From the NCBI RefSeq assembly GCF_002699985.1, contig NZ_LKBT01000017.1, forward strand, positions 1 to 64,000: 64,000 bases of DNA, in the 5' to 3' direction. This document shows, in pieces, positions 24,905-33,438 of the stretch (position 1 is the stretch's first letter; every line of letters starts with the position of its first letter). The notes under the pieces were generated by a model. It saw nothing but the letters and a program-made list of their open reading frames with translations, was not told the origin of the DNA and searched no databases. Source of the DNA: Pseudomonas sp. ICMP 561. GTDB lineage: Bacteria > Pseudomonadota > Gammaproteobacteria > Pseudomonadales > Pseudomonadaceae. A program made the translations under genes and the position numbers.

Positions 24905-25753
24905 CTACCACTTGTTGATCAGGTATCCACAGCTCCGAAGCTCCTTGACCACTTCGGCTTTCCAGGCTCCGGCTGGATCCAGATCGACGTACACCACGCC
25001 GCTGATGTCGTTCGGTGTCTCGATGTCACCCTTTTTGAGAGCACACACGTTCTCCCGGCCAAGCTTGCCCATCAAGTATCCGTGCTCAAAAACCACATTC
25101 TGACGCGCTCGATTCTTTGGCTGTTGCTTAGTTTCGCTCACGCCGCGTCCCAGATCGCAGGGCGTGTAAAGCACCAGTGCGAAGTCGGCGTCATTTGCGT
25201 AGTGCTCAATCTTTTCGATGATGGTCTTTCCGCCGCTAGCCTGCTCATGCAGCACTATCGCCTTAAGATCCAATGACTCAATGAATCGGCTTACGTCATG
25301 CTTCGCCTCGTTGTCTCGGCCGTGAACAATGAAAACATTACGCTTGTTTCTGGGGGCAGGCGCGGTCGGACTGGTAGTAATTGCCGCCCCGAAATGACTT
25401 ACCCCACCGGGGAAAATGCTCTTGCTACTCGGCGTTGAAGTCGCGGTCGGGGTCGGGGCTACGCCTGGAAACTCTAAGGCATCCAGTAGCGGTGTGAACT
25501 CAGCAGACAAGAAGTCTCGTCTCTCGGCATAGCTGCGGAACTTCGGTTGAATGAAGTTCCAAAACGAGTCGAGATTACTGTGCACCTTCAGCCACGACGG
25601 AAGAAAGGCCGCAATTGTCGAGTCTCGCAGAAGCATCTGCCGCAGTTGCTGGAACTCGATTTCGCTTGCGGGCTTTCCTGTGGCGCGGGTGGTGAGCAGA
25701 TTCAGCAGGTAGCTGACCCGCTCATAGTTATTGTTTAGAAACTCCAAACTCAT
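24905..25753 (-). CDS. TIR-domain protein of the Pycsar/CBASS-effector type
   Basis: A 282-residue protein from ATG 25753, chosen for AGGG nine bases upstream; the frame is open to 25876. The N-terminal part (1-95) is helical, with FWNFIQPKF and YAERRDFLSAEFTPLLDALE, similar in look to AbiJ-type N-terminal domains. A Pro/Thr/Ser linker (about 97-137) leads to the C-terminal TIR domain: NVFIVHGRDNEAKHDVSRFI, the DFALVLYTPCDLG strand, and RARQNVVFEHGYLMGKLGR with Glu at about 223, the expected NADase glutamate of the PF10137 family. Such effectors degrade NAD+ during phage infection. No cyclase gene lies beside it. Confidence 0.8.
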   Translation of the reverse strand: MSLEFLNNNYERVSYLLNLLTTRATGKPASEIEFQQLRQMLLRDSTIAAFLPSWLKVHSNLDSFWNFIQPKFRSYAERRDFLSAEFTPLLDALEFPGVAPTPTATSTPSSKSIFPGGVSHFGAAITTSPTAPAPRNKRNVFIVHGRDNEAKHDVSRFIESLDLKAIVLHEQASGGKTIIEKIEHYANDADFALVLYTPCDLGRGVSETKQQPKNRARQNVVFEHGYLMGKLGRENVCALKKGDIETPNDISGVVYVDLDPAGAWKAEVVKELRSCGYLINKW

Positions 25754-25925
25754 TTGGCAAGCCCTAGCAATGGCGCTGCGCGCCAGGTTCCGTGTCTGGT
25801 CACACAGGTTACCTACCCTGAGCGATGGCCATTTGACAGCGATCCTAAGCGGCTGTGGCCACAAAATCAATGTCACGCTGGGCCCAACCGCGCTTTCGGT
25901 CTAGTGACGTTGCCGAAGCAAAGAG

Positions 25926-26008
25926 ATGGTCAGATGCGAATGCAAACAGGTGGTCAGTTGGAATGCAAATGACTGGTCAGAGGGAATGGAATTGGGTGGT
26001 CAGATGCT
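25926..26008. repeat. IS21-type right-end array fragment
   Basis: Four units starting TGGTCA (at about 25928, 25951, 25974 and 25997) alternate with GAATGC or GAATGG, as in the right end at 7187-7287. The outermost tip is not recognisable. The array runs into the 3' end of the MFS gene. Confidence 0.75.
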
Positions 26009-27267
26009 GGGGTATTTTCCAGTCTGGTCTCAAGCTGCCAGTTGATGAAGCAGTAGAGCAGCAACGCTATGCCTGCAAACGCCAGTGTCCATTGCGCACC
26101 AATGACCGCAGCCACTGTCCCGGCCAGCAGCCCGCCGATGGCCTCGAAACCAAAGCGCATGGCGATATAGAAGGCGACGATTCTGCCGCGCAATTTCTCC
26201 GGCGCCTGGGTCTGCAGCAGCATGTTGCTACTGACGTTGCTGACGGTAATGCCAAAACCCAGTAGCGCCAAGGTGAGCAGGGCCAGCCACAGAGGGGCGC
26301 TCAATCCCATGATGCAGAGCGCGAGTGCACACAATAAAGCGCCGGTATCAATGATCCTGCGCGGTTTACGCAGTGGGCTGGTGAAGGCCAGAAACAAGGT
26401 GGCAGCGAAGGCGCCCGCGCCGGCTGCGCCCCATAGCCAGCCCAGGGTCTGAGCATTCCCGGCAAAAACGTCCCTGGCCAGAATGGGCAGCAGCACGGTG
26501 TAGCAGGAGGCAAGCAGGTTGACCATGATCACACTTAGCAACAGCCGTCTGATGGTCAGTGTGGTCCACAGGTATCTCAGACCTTCCTGAAAGATTTCCC
26601 GGGTGGAGCCTTGAGCGCGTGGGGTCGGAGTGCCGCGTACCTTGAGCAGGCCGATCAGCAGCATGGCAAACGCAAAGGCTGTGAGCAGGAAACAGCCGGC
26701 TTCTCCGCTCCAGGCAATTAGCAGCCCTGCCAGCGGCGGGCCGACGAAACGCGCTGCGTTGATCAGCATCGCATTCAGCACCAGGGCGTTTGGCAAGTCC
26801 GACGGATCTGTCACGAAGCTGCCAATCAACGCCTGGCGCAAAGGTGTCTCGAATGCGTTCAACAGACCCAACAACAACGCCATGGCTATGATTGATTCGC
26901 TGTTTATCCAGTTGCCCCAGGTCAGGATCGCCAGGCAGAGCGACTGCACGGCAAGCATCGACTGAACGATGATCAACAAGCGTCGCTTGTCATGGCGATC
27001 GGTCCAGGCCCCGGCGAGAGGACCGATCAGCAATTGCGGTACCAATGTCAGGAAGGTGATTGCACCGAGCAGGAGTGGCGAGGAAGTCAGGTGGTAGGCA
27101 AGCCAGGCGAGGGCGACCTGTTGCACCCATTTGCCCAATGTCGAGACGGCTTGCCCGGCGAAATAAATCTGGAAATTTTTGTGCTTGAGGGCACGAATCG
27201 GAGCAGGCCAGTGCCGAGGTTTTGGTCGCGAGGGAGTGTTCACTTTCTGCCTTTTTTCCTGAGCCAA
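25954..27267 (-). CDS. MFS transporter (EntS/TMS effector type), 3' end altered
   Basis: A 437-residue, 12-helix major facilitator of the enterobactin-exporter-like group (MFS_3). Typical stretches are KNFQIYFAGQAVSTLGKWVQQVALAWLAY near residue 31, then GPLAGAWTDRHDKRRLLI, the loop-2-3 MFS motif. The last helix ends at NWQLETRL. After that the residues PASDHPIPFPLTSHLHSN are translated from the IS21-type repeat at 25926-26008, and the TGA stop lies within a TGACCA unit. The native C-terminal tail was therefore replaced. All 12 helices seem present, so the protein may still work. Substrate unknown. Confidence 0.85.
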   Translation of the reverse strand: MAQEKRQKVNTPSRPKPRHWPAPIRALKHKNFQIYFAGQAVSTLGKWVQQVALAWLAYHLTSSPLLLGAITFLTLVPQLLIGPLAGAWTDRHDKRRLLIIVQSMLAVQSLCLAILTWGNWINSESIIAMALLLGLLNAFETPLRQALIGSFVTDPSDLPNALVLNAMLINAARFVGPPLAGLLIAWSGEAGCFLLTAFAFAMLLIGLLKVRGTPTPRAQGSTREIFQEGLRYLWTTLTIRRLLLSVIMVNLLASCYTVLLPILARDVFAGNAQTLGWLWGAAGAGAFAATLFLAFTSPLRKPRRIIDTGALLCALALCIMGLSAPLWLALLTLALLGFGITVSNVSSNMLLQTQAPEKLRGRIVAFYIAMRFGFEAIGGLLAGTVAAVIGAQWTLAFAGIALLLYCFINWQLETRLENTPASDHPIPFPLTSHLHSN

Positions 27268-27356
27268 CGCGCGTGCTGTCTGGCACGCTCATCTGCACAA
27301 GCATAAATGAATGAGCGACAGTCGGGGCGATCAGGTGCTGACTGCCCCATGGGCAT

Positions 27357-28034
27357 TCAGGACGGGAGTTCGCAGCCTTTTTCAATCAGCGATGCCAGAA
27401 CCCATGAGCGGTCATTTTCACCCAGGGCTATTTGCTGGAGCTGCTTCTGCTCAGCGGCATGCTTGGCGTGAGCGCGTCCATGGACGCTTTCTACCTGATC
27501 GTAGGGCACGCACAGCAAGCCATCGTCATCACCTATGACCAGATCCCCCGGCTCGATCACCATGCCGTCGATGGCAATGGGGACGTGGATCTCTCCCGGG
27601 CCATCCTTGTAAGGGCCGCGGTGTGTGACCCCGGCCGCGAACAGCGGGAAGTCACCGGCGCCGATACTCGCAGCGTCCCTGATAGCGCCATTGATGACGA
27701 TGCCTGCCACGCCTTTTTTGATTGCATACGCGACCATCATCTCGCCAATCAGGGCGTTGCTCAGATCCCCGCCAGCGTCCACAACGATTACGTCACCCGG
27801 TTGGGCAATGTCGATTGCGTAATGCAGCATCAAATTGTCGCCGGGCCGGGCCTTGACGGTCAGTGCCGGTCCGACAAGCACACCTTGCCGATGCATGGCA
27901 CGCAGACGCGCACCGCCCGCTGTCATGCGATTCATGGAGTCACTGATGTTTGCGACAGGAACGTCGCGATAACGCTCGACCCATTCTGCGCTGACTTTTC
28001 GGGTGTGGGGCAGAACTCTGAATCCGATGGACAT
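27357..28034 (-). CDS. RraA-family aldolase-like protein
   Basis: About 225 residues from ATG 28034, chosen for AGAGGA seven bases upstream. The fold of RraA and HMG/CHA aldolases is indicated by VANISDSMNRM near the N-terminus, GDVIVVDAGGDLSNALIGEMM, and GIVINGAIRDAASIG with the R-D substrate and Mg(II) pair. Members include 4-hydroxy-4-methyl-2-oxoglutarate/4-carboxy-4-hydroxy-2-oxoadipate aldolases and oxaloacetate decarboxylases. It diverges from a D-2-hydroxyacid dehydrogenase gene, suggesting the pair acts on one hydroxy- or oxo-dicarboxylate pathway. Confidence 0.85.
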   Translation of the reverse strand: MSIGFRVLPHTRKVSAEWVERYRDVPVANISDSMNRMTAGGARLRAMHRQGVLVGPALTVKARPGDNLMLHYAIDIAQPGDVIVVDAGGDLSNALIGEMMVAYAIKKGVAGIVINGAIRDAASIGAGDFPLFAAGVTHRGPYKDGPGEIHVPIAIDGMVIEPGDLVIGDDDGLLCVPYDQVESVHGRAHAKHAAEQKQLQQIALGENDRSWVLASLIEKGCELPS

Positions 28035-28371
28035 TCGGCATTCCTCTGATGATTTCTTGTAGGCCACCGACTTTGATTATCGGCGTATTACAAAAATAGA
28101 ATGCCATTTCATAAAACTCAACACTTTTAAAATATAGTGCGGGTTTTGGTCGGTTTCAGATCCATCTTGCGAGGAGCTTAAAAGACAGATTAGCAATGTT
28201 TACTGGGTTTATTTCGCGGTTTGCGTCCGCTTTTTTGAAATTAAGGTCTTAGGTTGGCGTTTTCCATTATTTTTATTGCAACGCCATTTCATTATGGTAT
28301 GTTTTTGCCAGGCCGCACTTTCGAACTGACGGCACAACAACGCACTCACACAAAAAATCCAAGGTGTGCAC
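28035..28371. promoter_or_regulatory. Divergent promoter region of the RraA-like and dehydrogenase genes
   Basis: A 337-bp, AT-rich intergenic stretch without genes. A 10-bp block GCCATTTCAT occurs twice in the same orientation, at 28103-28112 and 28283-28292, near each gene start. Both sites are candidate operators for the IclR regulator at 30825 (inference). Confidence 0.5.
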
Positions 28372-29349
28372 ATGACCCGAACCATCCTTCTGACTGGTCC
28401 TCAACTGACGCCCGACGCTATGGCATTCGCCGCCTCGAAGGGCGTTCAGGTGATCCCGACCACACCCTATGCGCCCGCCGCCGAACTGCTGCAGATCATC
28501 ACTGCCCACCAACCCGATGCGATTATTGTCCGGCAAGGCAATCTCACCCGGGAGATGATGGCTGCGTCCTCAAAACTCTCGATCATTGCGAAACATGGCG
28601 TCGGCTTTGACACCATTGATATCGCTGGCGCCGCGGAGCTGAAAATTCCGGTCACCATTGCGATGGGCGCGAACGCGCAGTCAGTGGCAGAGCATGCATT
28701 TGCCCTGATGTTCAGCGTCGCACGGCAGACCGCATTACTTGATGCGCGCATGCGAGACGGCCACTGGGACAAAGCCACTGCCAATGGCATCGAGCTGTCC
28801 GGGAAAACCCTTGGGCTAGTAGGGCTGGGCTCCATCGGGCGCATCCTTCTGGATCTGGTCACCCCCTTGCGGATGAAGGTGAAGATTTATGATCCGTACC
28901 TGGCTCGTCTCCCTGAGTTGCCGAACGTCGAGCGCGTCACCGACTTCAATGAGCTACTGCGGGACAGTGATGTCATCAGCCTGCATTGCCCGTTAACGGA
29001 AGAGAATCGCAACCTGTTCGGTGCCGAACAGTTTGCCCGCATGCGCCCTGGCAGCATCCTGATCAATACGGCTCGCGGTGAGTTGATTAATACCGAGGCG
29101 CTGGTCCAGGCGCTTGGCGAACGACGTATTTTCGGTGCCGGTCTGGACACCTTCCATCCCGAACCGCCAGCAGCGGACAGTCCGTTGTGGGGGCTGCCAT
29201 CGCTGGTTGCCACACCCCATGTCGGAGCCAATACCGCAGAGTCCAGAGACAGGGTCGGCCTTTTGGTCGCTCAGCAAATCATCGGGTTCTGGGAGGGTGT
29301 GCCGCCGGAGCCCCGTTCAGTGGTCAATCGTCACCTTCTAGACAATTGA
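28372..29349 (+). CDS. D-2-hydroxyacid dehydrogenase (SerA-like)
   Basis: About 325 residues, start ATG 28372 (or 28366, two codons earlier) after AAGGTG. NAD-binding GLVGLGSIGRILLDL lies near residue 145. The D-isomer-specific signature is spread as VISLHCPLTEENRNLF and MRPGSILINTARGELINTEALV. Catalytic Arg, Glu and His are in ARGE, GLDTFHPEPP and TPHVGANT. It oxidises or reduces a D-2-hydroxy acid. It probably forms a catabolic unit with the downstream MFS importer (77 bp later) and the divergent RraA-like enzyme. Confidence 0.9.
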   Translation: MTRTILLTGPQLTPDAMAFAASKGVQVIPTTPYAPAAELLQIITAHQPDAIIVRQGNLTREMMAASSKLSIIAKHGVGFDTIDIAGAAELKIPVTIAMGANAQSVAEHAFALMFSVARQTALLDARMRDGHWDKATANGIELSGKTLGLVGLGSIGRILLDLVTPLRMKVKIYDPYLARLPELPNVERVTDFNELLRDSDVISLHCPLTEENRNLFGAEQFARMRPGSILINTARGELINTEALVQALGERRIFGAGLDTFHPEPPAADSPLWGLPSLVATPHVGANTAESRDRVGLLVAQQIIGFWEGVPPEPRSVVNRHLLDN

Positions 29350-29353
29350 CAGG

Positions 29354-29388
29354 CCAGCGTTAAATGTCCTTTCGACATTTAGCGTTTT
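29354..29388 (+). terminator. Hairpin between dehydrogenase and MFS genes
   Basis: CGTTAAATGTC pairs with GACATTTAGCG around a short loop and is followed by TTTT. It may be an attenuating terminator before the transporter gene. Confidence 0.5.
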
Positions 29389-29426
29389 GATATCAGATCT
29401 CTAAGAACAAGAACCAGGAGAACGCC

Positions 29427-30746
29427 ATGTCCACCCCCTCAGCCGGGATCAGTGCCATTGAGCGAGCCACCATGCGTAAGGTTGCATGGCGCTTGCTGCC
29501 CTTTTTGATCGTTTGTTACCTGATTGCAATTATTGACCGCGGCAACATTGGTATGGCCTCGCTACAAATGAACCAGGATCTGGGGCTCACCCCGGCCATC
29601 TTCGGTTTTGCCAGCAGCCTGTTTTTCGTTTCGTACTTTCTGATCGAAGTACCCAGCAACCTTGCACTGCAGAAGTTCGGCGCACGAATCTGGATCGCGC
29701 GGATTATGGTGACGTGGGGGCTGATCTCGGCAGGGACGGCTTTTGTGCAGGGCGCCAATTCCCTTTACGTGATGCGCTTCCTGCTCGGTGCAGCAGAAGC
29801 GGGCTTCTTCCCCGGCGTTTTGCTTTACCTCACTTATTGGCTGCCTTCGGCTTATCGTGGTCGCATGGTTGCTATCTTCATGGTCGCCATTCCCGGTGCC
29901 AACTTTATCGGTTCGCCGCTTTCAGGCTTGCTACTGAGCCTCGACGGCTGGTTTGGCATGCGCGGCTGGCACTGGTTGTTCATTCTCGAGGGGATTCCGG
30001 CGGTATTGCTGGGTATTGCCTGTCTGTTCGTTCTGACCGATCGCCCTGAGCAGGCCAAATGGCTCGATGACGAGCAGCGCGGCTGGCTCACCAGTCGCCT
30101 GGCTCAGGAACGTCAGAACAAAACGGCTATCGGCCATATATCGCTCTGGAAGCTTCTGCGCCATAAATACATCTGGGTCATGGCGCTGATCTATTCTGGC
30201 GCGTCTGCAGCGGGCAGCACCATGAGCGTCTGGGCGCCGCAATTGCTCAAGACGTTTGGCTTGAGCAATATCGAAATCGGATTGGTCAACGCAATTCCCT
30301 ACGGGCTGGCGTCGATCGCGATGATTATCTGGGGACGTAGCTCGGACAAGACCGGCGAGCGTCGCTGGCATACCGCGACGACCTTGCTGTTGATTACCGC
30401 CGGGTTGCTGCTGGCACTGGTGACATCTTCGCTTGTCGCTACGGTGTTTTTGCTCAGCATGGTGTTGATCGGCGCTTACTCAATGAAGGGGCCATTCTGG
30501 GCGCTGGCATCAGGTTGGCTTTCCTCGTCGACGGCTGCTGCCGGGCTGGCTGCCATTGGCGCACTGGCAAACCTGATCGGTGGCGGGGTGATGGTCAACG
30601 TCTACGGGACGATCCACGGCGCTACCGGCAGTTACGCATTGGCCTTGATGCCGCTGGCTGCGCTGTGTGCGGCCGGTGCTGTGATGGTCGTGGTCATGGG
30701 ACGTAAACGTCTGAAAGAACAGAACATGGAGACTGCACAGGGCTGA
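29427..30746 (+). CDS. MFS transporter, anion:cation symporter (ACS) type
   Basis: A 439-residue, 12-helix transporter close to tartrate/phthalate/hydroxyacid porters of the ACS family. The first helix holds IAIIDRGNIGMASLQMNQDLGL. The FFVSYFLIEVPSNLALQKFGARIWIARIMVTWG stretch is the family signature, and helix 5 has FFPGVLLYLTYWLPSAYRGR. RBS CAGGAGAACGCC precedes the start. With the hydroxyacid dehydrogenase and RraA-like aldolase it suggests uptake and breakdown of a carboxylate such as a hydroxy-dicarboxylic acid; the exact substrate is not visible. Confidence 0.9.
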   Translation: MSTPSAGISAIERATMRKVAWRLLPFLIVCYLIAIIDRGNIGMASLQMNQDLGLTPAIFGFASSLFFVSYFLIEVPSNLALQKFGARIWIARIMVTWGLISAGTAFVQGANSLYVMRFLLGAAEAGFFPGVLLYLTYWLPSAYRGRMVAIFMVAIPGANFIGSPLSGLLLSLDGWFGMRGWHWLFILEGIPAVLLGIACLFVLTDRPEQAKWLDDEQRGWLTSRLAQERQNKTAIGHISLWKLLRHKYIWVMALIYSGASAAGSTMSVWAPQLLKTFGLSNIEIGLVNAIPYGLASIAMIIWGRSSDKTGERRWHTATTLLLITAGLLLALVTSSLVATVFLLSMVLIGAYSMKGPFWALASGWLSSSTAAAGLAAIGALANLIGGGVMVNVYGTIHGATGSYALALMPLAALCAAGAVMVVVMGRKRLKEQNMETAQG

Positions 30747-30792
30747 ATTTGTACGCTGACTGATTGATGCCGGGTCACCTCTGACCCGAACT

Positions 30793-30825
30793 AAAGGCTC
30801 AACCTTGATGGTTGGGCCTTTTTTT
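30793..30825 (+). terminator. Rho-independent terminator after the ACS-type transporter gene
   Basis: AAGGCTCAACC pairs with GGTTGGGCCTT and is followed by seven T. The stem ends at the stop of the convergent IclR gene, so it may serve both strands. Confidence 0.8.
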
Positions 30826-31562
30826 CAATCACGTGTGTCGGAGGGAGCCGCTACAGGATCAACGGGTAGCGAGAGGGCATTACCGCCCAGGCTACGCGTC
30901 AACTGCCGGGCTGTTTCGAGGAACAGTGTGCGAATCAGCTGGACGCGTTCAGCGGTCAGGCGGCTGGCAGGTCCGGAGATAACCAGCGCTCCAACCAGTT
31001 CCTGGCTCGTCGCGAAAATAGGCAGCGCGATTGAGGCTGCATGTGGGTCTGTGGCTCCGCAGGAGTAGAACGGTTCAGTGAGCTCTCTGGCCACTTTGTA
31101 CGGCGTACGCAAGGCTTCGGCACTGGCCGCGTTATCCATCGGGCGTATGTCGCCGGGCTGCAGATGCAGGCGCAGGCTATGGGGGGAATTGACCCTGAAC
31201 TGACACAGGCGATAGGCGCCATGACGAACATAGAATGACGCCGTCTCGCCTGTTTCCTGGGTGAGGTGATGGAGCAGCGGAGTGATGTAGCGTTCCAGAT
31301 CCAGGGAGTCCTGATAGACGGCATTGAGCCGCATGACTTCGCTGGCAAGCTGATACCGACCGTCTGCCATCCGGGTAATAAAGCCATGGGTTTCCAGCGA
31401 CACCATCAAACGCATGATGGTGCTTTTGATCAGGCCCGTCCGTTCGGCCAGTTCCGCCAGGCCCAGCGCCGAATCGCCGATTCGAAAAGCGGTCAGTACC
31501 GTCAACACGCGATCAGCCGAAGCGACACCATTTACCGTAGGACGAGGTCGCGTTTTTACCAT
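30825..31562 (-). CDS. IclR-family transcriptional regulator
   Basis: About 245 residues from ATG 31562, preceded by AAGGAGACCCTG; the frame opens earlier at 31595. The N-terminal winged helix (residues 10-75) has GLAELAERTGLIKSTIMRLMVSLETHGFI. The effector domain follows, with GETASFYVRHGAYRLCQFRVNSPHSLR. It converges on the transporter gene and is the likely local regulator of the hydroxyacid cluster. IclR regulators often respond to pathway intermediates; the ligand is unknown here. Confidence 0.88.
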   Translation of the reverse strand: MVKTRPRPTVNGVASADRVLTVLTAFRIGDSALGLAELAERTGLIKSTIMRLMVSLETHGFITRMADGRYQLASEVMRLNAVYQDSLDLERYITPLLHHLTQETGETASFYVRHGAYRLCQFRVNSPHSLRLHLQPGDIRPMDNAASAEALRTPYKVARELTEPFYSCGATDPHAASIALPIFATSQELVGALVISGPASRLTAERVQLIRTLFLETARQLTRSLGGNALSLPVDPVAAPSDTRD

Positions 31563-31821
31563 CAGGGTCTCCTTCATTGAAATGGTCCGGGCCATGATCA
31601 GGCGGATCAGCGCTCTTGTCGCCGGGCAAGAGGCTGGCGACGCCGGGCGCTGTGAGCATTTTGGCGGAGGGAGATCTTACACCAAGGCAGGGCGGGGCTG
31701 TTGCATGCTGATCATTGATCACCGGGCGCGCATGGCAGGCAACCTTTGACGAGGTGGTGAAGCAACAGAAGAGGCGTCGGAGCGGAGTACAGATCAGGCA
31801 TCCACAGGACCTGTTCAGTCC

Positions 31822-31911
31822 GTAGGACCGGCTTTAGCCGGGAGGGCGTCCGGATAGTCGCTGAATTTTCTTCGACAAAAACACCGCCCTCCCGGCTAAA
31901 GCCGGTCCTAC
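31822..31911. repeat. REP pair (TAGGACCGGCTTTAGCCGGG type)
   Basis: The block TAGGACCGGCTTTAGCCGGG at 31823 is answered by its reverse complement at 31891-31911 with a 50-bp spacer, forming a long hairpin. The same type recurs at 62250-62340. The rest of 31563-31946 carries no supported gene. Confidence 0.85.
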
Positions 31912-31946
31912 AAAATAGCGCGCTCCCACAAGGTTCAGCGTTCGCT

Positions 31947-33311
31947 TTAGATCGCGTCCATCTTCTCCTCAATCACCACCCGTTCAAACCGGCCGGCCAG
32001 CAGGCCATAGGACAGAAGGCCCAGCACGCCATGGGCCGCGACGAACCACAGGGCAATGTTGAACGAGCCGGTAACCGCGACGATGTAGCCGATCACCAGT
32101 GGTGTGATGATCCCGGCAATATTGCCGATGCCGTTGAACACGCCACCGCTGAGGCCGACCATGTTTTTCGGTGCGGTATCAGACAACACCGCCCAGCCTA
32201 CTGCCGCCAGCCCTTTGCCGAAGAAGGCGATGGCCATGACAGTGATGACCATCCAGTTGGCATCCAGGAAGTTCGCCGAGACCAGGATCGTCGACATCGC
32301 CATACCGATCATGAACGGTGTCTTGCGGGCGATTGACGGGTGTACGCCACGACGAATCATCCAGTCAGAGAGCATGCCACCCAATACGCCACCGGAGAAA
32401 CCGCAGATGGCGGGCAGCGCCGCTACCCAGCCGGCTTCCATGATGGTCATGCCACGGCCCTTGATCAGATAGATCGGGAACCAGGTGATGAAAAAGTAGG
32501 TGAGGGCGGTGATGCAGTATTGACCAAGGTAGATCGACCACAAGGTGCGGCTGGTGAACAGTTGCTTGATTTCGCTGAGCTTTGCTTTGGGTTTTTTCGT
32601 GGTGCGGGTCAGTTCCAGGTCTACCAGTGCGCCGCCGTCGCGCATGTATTCCAGCTCCCGAGGGCTGAGGTTTTTATCGCTGTGGGGCTCGCGGTAGAAG
32701 GCAAACCAGACCACGCTGAGCACCAGACCCAGGCCACCCATCCACAGAAACACATGTTCCCAGCCCCACGAGTGGGTCAACCAAGCCATCAACGGCGTGA
32801 ACAGCACCACGGCCATGTATTGCGCGGAGTTGAACAACGCCGATGCCGTGCCGCGTTCGCTGGTAGGAAACCAGCAGGACACGATGCGGTTGTTGGCCGG
32901 GAACGCGGGCGACTCGACCAGCCCAAGCATGAAACGCATGGCGAACAGGCTGATGGCAGCCGAAGCGCCCATTAAGCCCATCCAGCCGACAGTGCCCTGC
33001 AACATGGTGAAGATGGACCACAGCACGAGGCTGCAGCCATAAACACGCCGCGCACCGAACCGGTCCAGCAACCATCCACCCGGTATCTGGCCCAGCGCGT
33101 ATGCCCAGGCAAACGCGGAGAAGATCACGCCGAGCATCATCGGATCGAGACCCAGATCCTTGACAACCCCGGTGCCGGCAATCGACATGGTGGCTCGGTC
33201 GGCATAGTTGATGACGGTAACGATAAAGATCAGGGCAAGAATGAGAAAGCGATGGCGACCGACCCGGGCTTGCGCCTCGACCTGGTCCAGAGGAATGGAT
33301 TTCGAAAGCAT
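31947..33311 (-). CDS. MFS transporter (glucarate/galactonate-like ACS type)
   Basis: A 454-residue, 12-helix transporter. IFIVTVINYADRATMSIAGTGVVKDLG in helix 1 and FAWAYALGQIPGGWLLDRFGARRVYG in the second helix are the sugar-acid (D-galactonate/D-glucarate) porter signature, as is MRFMLGLVESPAFPANNRIVSCWFPTSERGTA. No catabolic gene is adjacent. It is divergent from a LysR regulator 127 bp away. The actual acid transported is inferred only from family resemblance. Confidence 0.88.
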   Translation of the reverse strand: MLSKSIPLDQVEAQARVGRHRFLILALIFIVTVINYADRATMSIAGTGVVKDLGLDPMMLGVIFSAFAWAYALGQIPGGWLLDRFGARRVYGCSLVLWSIFTMLQGTVGWMGLMGASAAISLFAMRFMLGLVESPAFPANNRIVSCWFPTSERGTASALFNSAQYMAVVLFTPLMAWLTHSWGWEHVFLWMGGLGLVLSVVWFAFYREPHSDKNLSPRELEYMRDGGALVDLELTRTTKKPKAKLSEIKQLFTSRTLWSIYLGQYCITALTYFFITWFPIYLIKGRGMTIMEAGWVAALPAICGFSGGVLGGMLSDWMIRRGVHPSIARKTPFMIGMAMSTILVSANFLDANWMVITVMAIAFFGKGLAAVGWAVLSDTAPKNMVGLSGGVFNGIGNIAGIITPLVIGYIVAVTGSFNIALWFVAAHGVLGLLSYGLLAGRFERVVIEEKMDAI

Positions 33312-33438
33312 GGGGCGTCTCCTGTAGGGACGTTTTATTTTTGTTAGAAGATGTAACTCTGTCTTTCCCCGATAGTAGGAGCCTTGGTGGATATACGTCT
33401 AACATAGATGCTGGATAGGTTGATGCGGATTTTGAATC

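Noticed and set aside
2960..26020. Target-site duplication flanking the island
   Set aside because: A GTCTGG occurs near both sides but not at matching positions against the ends, so it is probably chance.
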